Source: Cupriavidus alkaliphilus
Lineage (GTDB): Bacteria; Pseudomonadota; Gammaproteobacteria; Burkholderiales; Burkholderiaceae
Direction: 5' to 3'
DNA length: 51,396 nucleotides
NCBI RefSeq assembly: GCF_900094595.1
Contig: NZ_FMAD01000020.1
Coordinates: 1 to 51,396 of the forward strand
The notes under the pieces are model-generated. The model was not told the DNA's origin. It saw only the letters and a program-made list of their open reading frames with translations, and did not search any database. The stretch's first letter is position 1. Each line of letters opens with the position of its first letter. The position numbers were made by a program, and so were the translations under genes. Below are positions 1 through 7,655 of the stretch, in pieces.

Positions 1-159
1 CGCGGCCGCACCGACGTGCCCAAGATCGTCGACTGGTACATGGAAGGCAAGCTCAATATCGACGACCTGATCACGCACACGCTGCCGCTGGAGCGCATCA
101 ACGAGGGCTTCGACCTGATGAAGCGCGGCGAGTCGATCCGCTCGGTGGTGTTGTACTGA
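1..159 (+). CDS. C-terminus of zinc-type alcohol dehydrogenase (FrmA/AdhC-like), 5' truncated
   Basis: The window opens inside a gene; 52 codons and a TGA stop at 157-159 remain. The translation includes KIVDWYMEGKLNID, ITHTLPLERIN and EGFDLMKRGESIRSVV. This is the typical C-terminal signature of class III zinc alcohol dehydrogenases (S-(hydroxymethyl)glutathione dehydrogenase and relatives), where the last helix and strand complete the fold. Zinc ligands and the NAD-binding domain lie outside the window, so formaldehyde dehydrogenase cannot be separated from a general alcohol dehydrogenase. The next gene, on the opposite strand, converges on it with about 40 bases between the stops. The family is fairly sure; the substrate is not. 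Confidence 0.85.
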   Translation, partial: RGRTDVPKIVDWYMEGKLNIDDLITHTLPLERINEGFDLMKRGESIRSVVLY

Positions 160-198
160 GCCCGGCCTGACGGCAACGCGGGGCGGCGGCGCTCCGCC

Positions 199-1203
199 TC
201 AGCCCGCCCCGGCGGCGTCATCGACGCCGGTGCTGGCAAAGCGCTCCCGATAGGCGCCCGGCGTGACCTGGAGCCGCCGCTGGAACGCTTGCCTGAGCTT
301 GGCCTCCGAGCCAAAGCCGCTCTCGGCTGCGATCCACTTCAGCGGCTGCGCACTGTCTTCCAGCAGCCGCCGCGCCGCATCGAGCCGGGTCTGCTCCACG
401 TAGGCCGACGGCGTATGCCCGGTTTCCTTCAGGAATACCCGGGAAAAATTGCGCTGGCTCATCGCAAAGCGCTGCGCCAGCACCTGCACCGAGAGATCCG
501 CCTTGGGCATGCGGTGGATATAGTCCTGGATATCGCGCACGCGCGGATGCCCCGTCATCTGGCTGAGCAGGTGTTCACTGAACTGTGATTGACCGCCCGG
601 CCGCTTCAGGTAGACCACCAGATCCCGCGCCACCGACAGCGCGATGTCGCGCCCGAGGTCCTCCTCGACCATGGCAAGCACCAGGTCGAACACCGCGGTC
701 ACGCCGGCCGAAGTCCAGATATGCGCATCGCGCACGAAGATGGCATCGGCATCCACCCGGACCCCGGGATACCGCTGCCGCATCAACTCCGCCACGCTCC
801 AGTGCGTGGCCGCGCGCCGGCCCGCGAGCAGGCCGGCCTCGGCAAGGAAGAAGCTGCCCGAGCACAGGCCCACGATGGTCCGCAGCCGGCCGGCCTGGGT
901 CCGGCACCAGCTGACGATGTCGCCGCACGCGCCCAGCACGTTGACGATGTCGCGTGCGCCGACGACCACCACCACGTCCGCGGGCGCCAGGCCAGCGAGC
1001 GCGTGCGTGGCCTCGAGCGATACCAGCGTGTCGGAGCGGATCGCGCCGGCGCGCGGCGCGACCAGGCGCAGCTCGTATTTCGGCTCGCAGCCGAGCTGCC
1101 GCAGCCGGGTGTTGGCGTAATCGAAGACATTGATGGCGCCGACCGCTTCGACGGCCTTGAATCCGGGATAGATGACGATGTCTACAGTAGTCTTGGTCTT
1201 CAT
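199..1203 (-). CDS. AraC-family regulator with DJ-1/PfpI (GATase1-like) sensor domain
   Basis: A 334-residue transcription regulator. Residues 5 to about 190 are a DJ-1/PfpI amidotransferase-like fold starting TTVDIVIYPGFKAVEAVG, with the nucleophile-elbow cysteine at C114 (VGLCSGSFFLAEAG). Residues about 235 to 330 carry the double helix-turn-helix of AraC/XylS proteins (LAQRFAMSQRNFSRVF and IAAESGFGSEAKLRQAF). The architecture matches FtrA/GlxA/CdhR-type regulators that often control choline, carnitine, arginine or aldehyde metabolism. The start at 1203 is chosen because the DJ-1 fold begins immediately; a longer open frame upstream has no family similarity. It converges on the alcohol dehydrogenase gene and lies upstream of a GcvT-like gene on the same strand. 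A one-carbon or methylamine role is possible but unproven. Confidence 0.9.
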   Translation of the reverse strand: MKTKTTVDIVIYPGFKAVEAVGAINVFDYANTRLRQLGCEPKYELRLVAPRAGAIRSDTLVSLEATHALAGLAPADVVVVVGARDIVNVLGACGDIVSWCRTQAGRLRTIVGLCSGSFFLAEAGLLAGRRAATHWSVAELMRQRYPGVRVDADAIFVRDAHIWTSAGVTAVFDLVLAMVEEDLGRDIALSVARDLVVYLKRPGGQSQFSEHLLSQMTGHPRVRDIQDYIHRMPKADLSVQVLAQRFAMSQRNFSRVFLKETGHTPSAYVEQTRLDAARRLLEDSAQPLKWIAAESGFGSEAKLRQAFQRRLQVTPGAYRERFASTGVDDAAGAG

Positions 1204-1326
1204 GGCGCGCAGCGACGCGGGAGGGGCGGCAAAGGCGCCTTGCGGCGCTGGTCGGACGCCGATTCTATCGAATCCGCGAACCGCACCCCGACCGCAATGC
1301 AAGGCTGCAGCCCTCAGCCCCCCCGA

Positions 1327-2463
1327 TCAGCTTGCGCCCCGCACGAACGGTGTGCGCACGACTTGCGCCACGATCCGGTTGCGGTAGACCTCCACCGTGA
1401 CGCGATCGCCGATCCTGACCCCGGGCGCTACCCGCGCCAGCGCGATGGCGAAGCCCAGCGTCGGACTATAGGTGGCGCTGGTGACCTTGCCGATCACCGC
1501 GCCCTCCTCGCTGCTCACCGTGCTGTGCGCTGGCGGGACCGCGCCGCTGCCTTCCAGCGCGAGTCCGACGAACTGCTGCGTCTGGCCACGCGCGCGCACG
1601 GCAGACCTGCCGCAGAAATCCCGGCCGGAATCGAGATCCACGCTCCAGCCCAGGCCTGCATCGAGCGGCGAGGTATGGACGTCAAGGTCGTGCCCGTGCC
1701 GATGCACGCCCGCCTCGAGCCGCAGCGTATCCCAAGCCTCGTGGCCTGCCGCAACGATTCCTGCCGAATGCAACCGGTCCCAGAGGCGGCCGGCATGCCT
1801 TGCCGCCACCATCAGTTCGAAACCATCCTCGCCGGTCTTCCCGGTCCTCGCCACCATCAGTTCGCCGGCTTCCGGGTCGCGCACGAAGGTGGAGTTGAAC
1901 GGCTTCAGCGTTTCGGCGTGGCGGGTGGCCGGAATTGCCCGGATGACTTTTTCGCGGGCCCTCGGGCCCTGCACGGCGATGACCGCCAGCGGCTCGACCC
2001 CTGCCGTGGCGCAATCCGGCCGTCGCGGCACCACGGTCACCTCGGCCCTGGCCTCATGGATCCTGGCGCGGATCCATGCGATGTCACCAGCGGCCGTGCA
2101 CGCGTTCAGGACGGCGCGGTAATGCTGCGGCCCGAGGTAGTAGACCACGAGGTCGTCGATCACGCCGCCCGAAGTGTCGAGCATGCAGCTATACAGGGCC
2201 TTGCCCGGCGTCTTCAGCTTGCCGACATCATTGGACAGGAGCCTGCCAAGCATCATTCGCGCATCCGGACCCTGCAGGTCCGCCACGCACAGATGCGACA
2301 GGTCGAACATGCCTGCGTCCTTGCGCACGGCATGGTGCTCTTCGATCTGGGATCCGTAGGCAAGCGGGAGCTTCCAGCCATCGACGTCGCCCATGCGGGC
2401 GCGCAGCAGCAGGTGCTGATCGTACAGCGGCGTGGACTGCCACTGCGGGGGACTTTTCGTCAT
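1327..2463 (-). CDS. Stand-alone glycine cleavage T-protein-like aminomethyltransferase
   Basis: A 378-residue protein collinear with E. coli GcvT: TPLYDQHLLLRARM, the YGSQIEEHHAVRKDAGMFDLSH block, GKALYSCMLDTSGGVIDDL with the folate-site aspartates, and DTLRLEAGVHRHGHDL. GcvT transfers the methylene of aminomethyl-lipoyl H-protein to tetrahydrofolate; related proteins demethylate other methylamines. Two departures are visible. The usual YTGE.GYE motif reads KTGEDGFE, and there is a short insertion (RRPDCATAGVEP) before the AVQGP motif. No gcvH or gcvP is present nearby, so it may be a paralogue acting on another N-methyl donor. The start at 2463 is chosen because homology begins within ten residues of it; no strong ribosome binding site is seen. 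Confidence 0.85.
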   Translation of the reverse strand: MTKSPPQWQSTPLYDQHLLLRARMGDVDGWKLPLAYGSQIEEHHAVRKDAGMFDLSHLCVADLQGPDARMMLGRLLSNDVGKLKTPGKALYSCMLDTSGGVIDDLVVYYLGPQHYRAVLNACTAAGDIAWIRARIHEARAEVTVVPRRPDCATAGVEPLAVIAVQGPRAREKVIRAIPATRHAETLKPFNSTFVRDPEAGELMVARTGKTGEDGFELMVAARHAGRLWDRLHSAGIVAAGHEAWDTLRLEAGVHRHGHDLDVHTSPLDAGLGWSVDLDSGRDFCGRSAVRARGQTQQFVGLALEGSGAVPPAHSTVSSEEGAVIGKVTSATYSPTLGFAIALARVAPGVRIGDRVTVEVYRNRIVAQVVRTPFVRGAS

Positions 2464-2678
2464 CGCGTTGGGGCCGGTGGGTAATTGGGCAATTGGGCAA
2501 TCGGGAGCGCGGCCATCGGCCTGGTCCGTCGCACCACGCTTGCCGGTTGCGCGCATCGGCTTGCGGCAGCGGCGACGTTGCGTGCCAGTACATCAGATCG
2601 CCTGGCGACCGGATAGAACAAAGGCGGCATGCGCATGGGACGCCTGCGCCAGGCCGCGCCCGGCCGCAAAACGGCAAG
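2464..2678. other. Gap between GcvT-like gene and outer-membrane factor gene
   Basis: About 215 bases between two minus-strand genes. Near 2481-2505 there is a short tandem repeat of the unit AATTGGGC (two full copies and a partial third). No convincing promoter or terminator was found. Confidence 0.4.
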
Positions 2679-4073
2679 TCAGCCCGCCGCCGCGCTCCAG
2701 TCCCCGCCCAGCGCCAGCAGCAGCGCAATCCGCTGCTGCAGATGCCGGCCGTGCGCATCGATGCAGTCGATCTCGGCCGCCAGCAATGACTGGCGCTGCT
2801 TCAGCACGCCGCGCATGTCGGACGCGCCTATCCCGGCACGGGCTTCCGCGCGCCGCACCAGCTCCCGGCTTTCGGCAACCCGGTCCTGCAGTTGCCGGGT
2901 GCGCACGGCATGGCTGGATTCGGCCCGCAGTCCCGCTTCGACCTCGCCCAGCGCCCCCAGGGCCTTGTTGCCATAGGCGATCAGGGCGGCCTTTTGTTCG
3001 GCGCTGTAGTAGTCGGCCCGGGCCTTGAGTTCGCCGCCGCTGAAGAGCGGCGCGAAGAACGAGCCGTTCAGTCCCTTGACCGTGCTGCCGGCCTGGTTGA
3101 GCAGGAATACGTCGCTGCGGATATCGGTAATGGCCGCGCTGATGGCAATGCGCGGCAGGCGCGCCGCTTGCGCCGACTGCCTCATGTCGAAGGCCGCGGC
3201 AACCTGGTGTGCGGCCGCGCTCAGGTCCGGGCGGCGGTCGAGCAGGTCCGCCGGCAACCCGGCTTGCGGCGCCGGGGGCACGGGCGGCAGGTCACGCCCG
3301 GACGCTATCCTGCCGATCTCGCCGGCCGGATAGCGCCCCAGCAGCAGTTCCAGCGCCTGCGCGGCCTGGCTGCTGGCCAGCCTTGCCGACTCCAGCGCAT
3401 CGACCTGCGACCGGCGCGCATTGCGCGCCTGCGCCAGCTCGGTCTCCGGCGCGGCGCCGATGGCAACACGCTGGCCGGCGATCCGCAACAGCTGGTCGTG
3501 GATGGCAACGCCTTGCCGCAGCCGCGCTTCGCGTTGCGCGTGCTGGATCAGCGTGAACCATGCCTGGGCCGTGGCCGCGGCGACGACGCGCCGGGCCCAC
3601 AGCTGGTCGTCCCGGGCGGCGGCGTAGCGGGCTTGTCCGGCCCGCGCCTGCGCGCGGATGCGTCCCCACAGGTCGATCTCCCAGCTTGCGCCGATGGAAA
3701 GGAGCTGGGTCTCGGAATTGCCCGCCCTGCCCTTTACGCCCGCATCGGGCAGCAGGCCGCTGCCCTCGATGGCGGCCAGCGCCTGCGCCTGCCGCACCCG
3801 TACCTCGGCGAGCCGGAGGTCGCCGTTGTGCGCGATGGCCTCGCGCACCAGCCGCTGCAGTTCGGCATCGTCGAAGGTGGCAAGCCAGCCGTCGGCGGGG
3901 TTGCCCGCCTCGGCATCGTTGACCCAGGCAGGCTGGCCTTCGAGCACCGGCACGGCCTGGCGCAGCAGGTCGGCGCCTTCGGGCGGCGCCTGCAGGGCGC
4001 AGCCGCAGAGCATGGCGACCGCCATCGTCAGCGCGGCCGGAACCCTCATCTTGGCGTATGACGACACAGGCAT
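2679..4073 (-). CDS. NodT/OprM-family outer-membrane efflux lipoprotein
   Basis: A 464-residue outer-membrane factor of the TolC superfamily. The N-terminus is a lipoprotein signal ending in the lipobox LCGC, so the mature protein should be acylated and placed in the outer membrane. Both internally repeated OEP domains are recognisable, including long helices (LRLAEVRVRQAQALAAIEGSGLLPDAG; DLLDRRPDLSAAAHQVAAAFDMRQ) and LFSGGELKARADYYSAEQKAALIAYGNKALGALGEVE. The family forms the duct through which adaptors and inner-membrane pumps expel substrates. It starts 4 nt after the stop of the HlyD gene, so it is the last gene of that operon. AGAGGG directly precedes the ATG at 4073; an in-frame ATG at 4049 would give a more typical lipoprotein signal, so the start is uncertain by eight residues. 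The substrate is unknown. Confidence 0.9.
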   Translation of the reverse strand: MPVSSYAKMRVPAALTMAVAMLCGCALQAPPEGADLLRQAVPVLEGQPAWVNDAEAGNPADGWLATFDDAELQRLVREAIAHNGDLRLAEVRVRQAQALAAIEGSGLLPDAGVKGRAGNSETQLLSIGASWEIDLWGRIRAQARAGQARYAAARDDQLWARRVVAAATAQAWFTLIQHAQREARLRQGVAIHDQLLRIAGQRVAIGAAPETELAQARNARRSQVDALESARLASSQAAQALELLLGRYPAGEIGRIASGRDLPPVPPAPQAGLPADLLDRRPDLSAAAHQVAAAFDMRQSAQAARLPRIAISAAITDIRSDVFLLNQAGSTVKGLNGSFFAPLFSGGELKARADYYSAEQKAALIAYGNKALGALGEVEAGLRAESSHAVRTRQLQDRVAESRELVRRAEARAGIGASDMRGVLKQRQSLLAAEIDCIDAHGRHLQQRIALLLALGGDWSAAAG

Positions 4074-4077
4074 CCCT

Positions 4078-5256
4078 CTAGTGAAGTTTGAGTACCAGGT
4101 AGTTGAGCTTGGAGCTGACGCGCAGGAACACCATCCGAACGATATGGAACATCTTCAGGTGTTCGGTATAGATCGCGCCGGCGCCGACGGCACCCACCGG
4201 GAGCAGCTGTTGCCTCGACTCGTCGCGCAGCGCCAGCTTGACCGCGAACCGGTTGGGCACGGCGTCGGCGGTGCCCGTGCTCGGGATCATGCCGCCCTGC
4301 GCCACCTGCCCCTGCGACTGCGCCCAGACGATCGAGTCGACCCGCGCCTTGATGATCTGGCCCGGATGCGTGGGCAGAAAAATCTCCGCGAGGTCGCCTT
4401 CCTTGACCTGGTAGAGCTCGTTCTGCCGGTAGAAGGCGAGCACCTCCTGCTGGTCCTCGACAAAGCTGAAGGCCGGCGAAAACGGGAACGGGACCAGCAT
4501 GGTGCCCACGCGCACCTGCAGGTTCACGACCTTGCCATCGGCGGGAGCGCGGTACACGGTCTGGTCCAGCTCCCACCTGGCCTGCTCCAGCAGGACTTCG
4601 GTTTCCGCGCGCCGGGCGCGCGCCGTCGCGATGGCCGCGAACTCGCCCTGGCTCTTGGCGGACAGCTTCTGCCTGGCCTCGTCCTCGGCGGCCTGCGCGC
4701 TGGCCAGTTCGCCTTCCAGTTCGCGCTGGCGCGACAGCGCTTCGTCGCGCTCGAACTTCGCGCCGGCGCCGGCCGCGAGCAGCGCATCCTGTTCCTTGAG
4801 CCGCTGGCGCGCCAGTGTCAGCCTGGCCGTCACCGTGCTCACCCTGCCGGCCGCGCCACGCACGGATTCGCCGAGCTGCCGCGCCGACGCCTGCGCCTCG
4901 GCAAGCGCGGCGTCGTCCGCCATCAACCGGCGCTCGAGCTGCCGGACCGAGGCCTGATACGGAGTCGGGTCGATGCGCAGCAGCACATCGCCCTTCCTGT
5001 AGCGCCGGTTTCCTTCGGCCGGGAGCTCGACGATGCGGCCGCGCACCTGTGGCACCACCTGCAGGACCTTGCCGACGACGCGGACATCATGGGAAGACGG
5101 CGCGACCACGTTGAGCGTCAGGACCATCAGCGTCAGCGCGACCACCGGGATCGTGAACACGATGACCATCGCGGTCGCGTTCCACGGCAGCCACCTGAAC
5201 TTGAAGAAAATCAGCCATACAACCAGCGCGTAGGCGGCAAGCAGCAGAGCGTCCAT
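4078..5256 (-). CDS. HlyD-family membrane fusion (adaptor) protein, YiaV/YibH-like
   Basis: A 392-residue periplasmic adaptor. One N-terminal transmembrane helix (about residues 22-50, IPVVALTLMVLTLNVVAPSS) anchors it in the inner membrane. A barrel-sandwich half with GRIVELPAEGNRRYRKGDVLLRIDP follows, then a long coiled-coil hairpin (about residues 105-205), then the second lipoyl half (VYRAPADGKVVNLQVRVG) and a beta-barrel domain. This order is typical of HlyD/EmrA proteins bridging a pump to a TolC-like channel. The start has AAGGAG about nine bases upstream and lies directly next to the stop of the DUF3302 gene. In E. coli the pairs YiaV-YiaW and YibH-YibI likewise join an HlyD protein with a DUF3302 protein. 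No ABC, RND or MFS pump is encoded alongside. Confidence 0.9.
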   Translation of the reverse strand: MDALLLAAYALVVWLIFFKFRWLPWNATAMVIVFTIPVVALTLMVLTLNVVAPSSHDVRVVGKVLQVVPQVRGRIVELPAEGNRRYRKGDVLLRIDPTPYQASVRQLERRLMADDAALAEAQASARQLGESVRGAAGRVSTVTARLTLARQRLKEQDALLAAGAGAKFERDEALSRQRELEGELASAQAAEDEARQKLSAKSQGEFAAIATARARRAETEVLLEQARWELDQTVYRAPADGKVVNLQVRVGTMLVPFPFSPAFSFVEDQQEVLAFYRQNELYQVKEGDLAEIFLPTHPGQIIKARVDSIVWAQSQGQVAQGGMIPSTGTADAVPNRFAVKLALRDESRQQLLPVGAVGAGAIYTEHLKMFHIVRMVFLRVSSKLNYLVLKLH

Positions 5257-5751
5257 TCAGATCGGCTCCTTGCGCGCGCGCATGGCGCTGGCGACGGGCT
5301 GCGCCGCGGATGCCGGCGTGTCGGCGGCACGGCCCGGGCCGCGTGTGCGGTCCTGGCTCTTGCAGGAGGCCGATGCCCCGTTACCCTGCGCGGCGGCGTC
5401 ATTGTCTTCCGGTGCCTTGTCGGTGCCATAGGCGGCCCGGTAGAACACCGGCTTGGTATGCGCCCAGAGCCAGGCCAGCGGCCACAGCAGCCCGCCGAAG
5501 AACAGCGAGAGCAGGCACAGCGCGTGGATCGCCTCCTTCTGCGGATGGCGCTTGCGCTGCGCGATCCGCTCCGGCCAGATATGGAGCATCCAGAACAGGT
5601 AGATCGCGCCTGCCGGCACGAATACCAGCACCACCCAGGAGATGGCATTGGCGGCGGTCTCGAGGGCCTTGCCGCTGAGCAGCGAGGCGAAGGCGGGTTC
5701 AGTCGACGCCAGCAGGGCGATGCCCGCCAGCAGGTGTGGTCGCAGTTTCAT
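5257..5751 (-). CDS. DUF3302 inner-membrane protein (YiaW/YibI-like)
   Basis: A 164-residue membrane protein. It begins with a signal-like segment (MKLRPHLLAGIALLASTEPAFAS), followed by two hydrophobic segments (about residues 35-57 and 75-95: AISWVVLVFVPAGAIYLFWMLHIWPE and LCLLSLFFGGLLWPLAWLWA). A polar, low-complexity tail of about 60 residues ends the protein. The LHIWPERIAQRKRHPQKEAI loop between the helices is characteristic of the DUF3302 family, whose function is unknown. Members are encoded next to HlyD-type adaptors, and here the stop abuts the adaptor start, so the two are probably partners in one inner-membrane assembly. A more upstream in-frame ATG exists but adds only a short unconserved extension. 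Confidence 0.85.
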   Translation of the reverse strand: MKLRPHLLAGIALLASTEPAFASLLSGKALETAANAISWVVLVFVPAGAIYLFWMLHIWPERIAQRKRHPQKEAIHALCLLSLFFGGLLWPLAWLWAHTKPVFYRAAYGTDKAPEDNDAAAQGNGASASCKSQDRTRGPGRAADTPASAAQPVASAMRARKEPI

Positions 5752-5803
5752 GGCATAACGATGGGATGGAACACGGGGGCGCGGCGCTGCCGCGTGCATG
5801 GGC

Positions 5804-6145
5804 CTAGGAGCCGGCCACGACGCCGTGCAACCCGGCGCGGGGCGCGTCCTGCGACGTGCGTCGCGCCGGCTGCTCCGAGGGCGCGGGTTCTGCCGGCGGC
5901 ACGGTGTCCTCGGCTTCCGGCGAATCGTCGGCGTACAGCAGGTTGTACTTGCTGCGGCCGGGATCTTCCGCGGCACGGCACGCCGCCGCCGTCGCGGCAA
6001 GCCCGGTTCCCGTGCACGCGGGCCGCGGATCCGTGGCCGCGGGCTGCGCGGGCGTGGCCGGGCGCTGGGCGTGCGCTTGCCCCGCGGCCATGACCAGCAG
6101 GGCAATGGCTGTCGCCGTGGCGGCCGATCGGCAGTTCTCGATCAT
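5804..6145 (-). CDS. Small secreted hypothetical protein
   Basis: A 113-residue protein with a signal peptide (ATATAIALLVMAAGQAHAQ, probable cleavage after AHA). The mature part is rich in Pro, Ala and Glu and has two cysteines in PACTGTGLAATAAACRAAEDPGR, which could form a disulfide. The motif GRSKYNLLYADDSPEAEDT is the only region that looks folded. A GGAGG site lies about ten bases before the ATG at 6145, which fixes the start against a longer frame. It lies 52 bases upstream of the DUF3302 gene on the same strand and may be the first gene of the export operon. No family was recognised, so no function is assigned. Confidence 0.6.
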   Translation of the reverse strand: MIENCRSAATATAIALLVMAAGQAHAQRPATPAQPAATDPRPACTGTGLAATAAACRAAEDPGRSKYNLLYADDSPEAEDTVPPAEPAPSEQPARRTSQDAPRAGLHGVVAGS

Positions 6146-6421
6146 CTCTGCAGTTTCCTCCGAAGTCCTTGCGTGGCCGTCGACGCGCACCGGCAGCGCC
6201 AGCCGCGTCCCGGCAGAGCGCACACCTTATGGCAGCGCTTCGTCTCCGGCTATCAAAGGAATTAGAAAGTCGGCACGGGCGCGATCGACACGTTCGCCGC
6301 GGCCTGGCCTTGCCGCGCGGATTCGAAGTCCTGTGATAGCCGCGCGCCCGGGCCGCGCATACGCTGACGGCCTTCGCACACACCCGGGTGCCGTCCGGGT
6401 CCGCGTGAACCCGTTGCCACC
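6146..6421. other. Divergent intergenic region
   Basis: About 276 bases between a minus-strand secreted-protein gene and a plus-strand lipoprotein gene. It should hold both promoters, but no confident -35/-10 pair was identified. A minus-strand open frame ending near 6262 runs through it; its last 18 residues (ending VSIAPVPTF) look slightly protein-like, but most of the frame is antisense to the lipoprotein gene. Confidence 0.35.
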
Positions 6422-6892
6422 ATGAATGCTGTTTCCCTGATGTGCGCCGGCGTCATTGCCGCCGCCGCAAGCACCCTGACCGGATGCGCGATCCCCACTG
6501 CCGAGACCCTGCACCCGTTCCAGGAGCCGTGGCCCTGGACCCGGCTCGTCGCTGTCAACCGTACCGGCCATGACGTGACCGGCGTGCGCGCCGGCCGTTG
6601 CGAAACCGGGCCGGTGCCGCGCCACTCGCAGTCGTCCCCGTCGTTCTGCTTTCCTGGCGAGCGGCCTGACAAGGCGATCGAGGTCAGCTGGACCGATGCC
6701 GCCACCGGCACGCCCGGCGCCGCGGCCGCCGCGGGCAAGCGGCACGCCGCCGCGGTGCCACCGCCACCGCTGTGGCAGGAAGACCCGCGTCCGGAGGATC
6801 TCGCCGGCGCCTACCTGTGCGTACTGTTGCGCAGCGACGCGCCGGTCAGCATGACGCTGGCCAGCAGCGCCGAGGCATGCGCCGTCCTGTAG
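6422..6892 (+). CDS. Hypothetical lipoprotein
   Basis: A 156-residue protein with a lipoprotein signal (MNAVSLMCAGVIAAAASTLT then GC, lipobox LTGC), so it should be anchored through a lipidated cysteine at residue 22. The mature part contains four further cysteines (AGRCETG, SFCFPGE, YLCVLL, EACAVL), which suggests two disulfides in the periplasm. A proline- and alanine-rich linker spans about residues 98-122. No family was recognised. There is no clear ribosome binding site before the ATG, so the start rests on the intact signal sequence. It converges on the glycine-zipper gene downstream. Confidence 0.65.
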   Translation: MNAVSLMCAGVIAAAASTLTGCAIPTAETLHPFQEPWPWTRLVAVNRTGHDVTGVRAGRCETGPVPRHSQSSPSFCFPGERPDKAIEVSWTDAATGTPGAAAAAGKRHAAAVPPPPLWQEDPRPEDLAGAYLCVLLRSDAPVSMTLASSAEACAVL

Positions 6893-6962
6893 CACGCTAT
6901 CGCGTGGCCGCCGCCGCGCGGTGGCGGGCCGGGCGCTACCGGCCCGCCCGCCATGCCGCAGC

Positions 6963-7508
6963 CTATCGCACCGAATAGCCGCGGCCGGTCATGCAGGCGC
7001 CCCACGCCTGCCAGTAGGACGTCAACATCCAGTGGTTGCCGGCCTGCGCCTGCGCACTGAGCGCTGCCGCCTGGCGGCGGTGCTGCCGATGCGCGACGCC
7101 GCCGGCCACGGTACCGATCGCCGCGCCCGTGGCCGCCCCCTGGCCGGCATCACCGCCGATCGCGCCTGCCACCGCGCCGACTGCAGCGCCACCGGCGGCT
7201 CCTCTCACCCGCTCGCCGCCGGGCACGATGACCGGCACCGGCGCGTTGGCGACACGGTACGGATCCACGCCCGACTGCTGCCTGGCCCAGCCATAGCAGG
7301 CGCTGTCGTCGCGGGCCTGCACCGGGGCCGATTGCCCCCTGGCGGGATAGGCCACGGGCTTCTGCACCATGGCCTGCGCCTGGCCCGTGCCAGGCAAGGC
7401 GCCCGCAGTCAGAACGAATGCCGCACTGGCAAGCCGCACCAAGGCCGCACTGGCGATCCGATCGAATGCCGCTCTGGCGGCGGGGGCAAGGTCTTGACGA
7501 TGCCTCAT
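6963..7508 (-). CDS. Glycine-zipper (YMGG-like) envelope protein
   Basis: A 181-residue exported protein. An unusually long basic n-region precedes the hydrophobic signal segment (VRLASAAFVLTAGALPGTGQAQA). A short domain with DDSACYGWARQQSGVDP follows, then a glycine-zipper segment (about residues 103-140: GAAGGAAVGAVAGAIGGDAGQGAATG) and a C-terminal part with WQAWGACMTGRGYSV. The two cysteines may pair. Glycine-zipper proteins of this type sit in or on the outer membrane and often respond to envelope stress. AGGAGA lies a few bases before the ATG at 7508. The gene lies downstream of the hybrid kinase gene on the same strand, separated by about 150 bases. Confidence 0.8.
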   Translation of the reverse strand: MRHRQDLAPAARAAFDRIASAALVRLASAAFVLTAGALPGTGQAQAMVQKPVAYPARGQSAPVQARDDSACYGWARQQSGVDPYRVANAPVPVIVPGGERVRGAAGGAAVGAVAGAIGGDAGQGAATGAAIGTVAGGVAHRQHRRQAAALSAQAQAGNHWMLTSYWQAWGACMTGRGYSVR

Positions 7509-7655
7509 GAGCTCTCCTGTTCAACGAAAAGATGCCGCCCTGGTGGGGCGGACCAGCGAGGCCTTGCCTGGTGCTCCAGGCGTGCCTCCAAAGATGGGAC
7601 GGTCAGTTGTCCCCTCAATGTTCGCCGTGCAGGAAAGCCATCACCATCACAGGAA

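Noticed and set aside
589..2484. Long plus-strand open frame opposite the AraC and GcvT-like genes
   Set aside because: It is rich in His, Arg, Pro and Gly, matches no family and is antisense to two clear genes; typical of high-GC DNA.
2481..2505. AATTGGGC direct repeat considered as a regulatory iteron
   Set aside because: Only two full copies and no link to a replication or regulator gene.
3658..6093. 811-codon plus-strand open frame
   Set aside because: Antisense to the HlyD and DUF3302 genes and part of the efflux gene; composition is that of a shadow frame.
6262..6738. Minus-strand frame with a slightly protein-like end (VSIAPVPTF)
   Set aside because: Mostly antisense to the lipoprotein gene; no ribosome binding site or family. 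A decayed gene cannot be excluded but is not supported.
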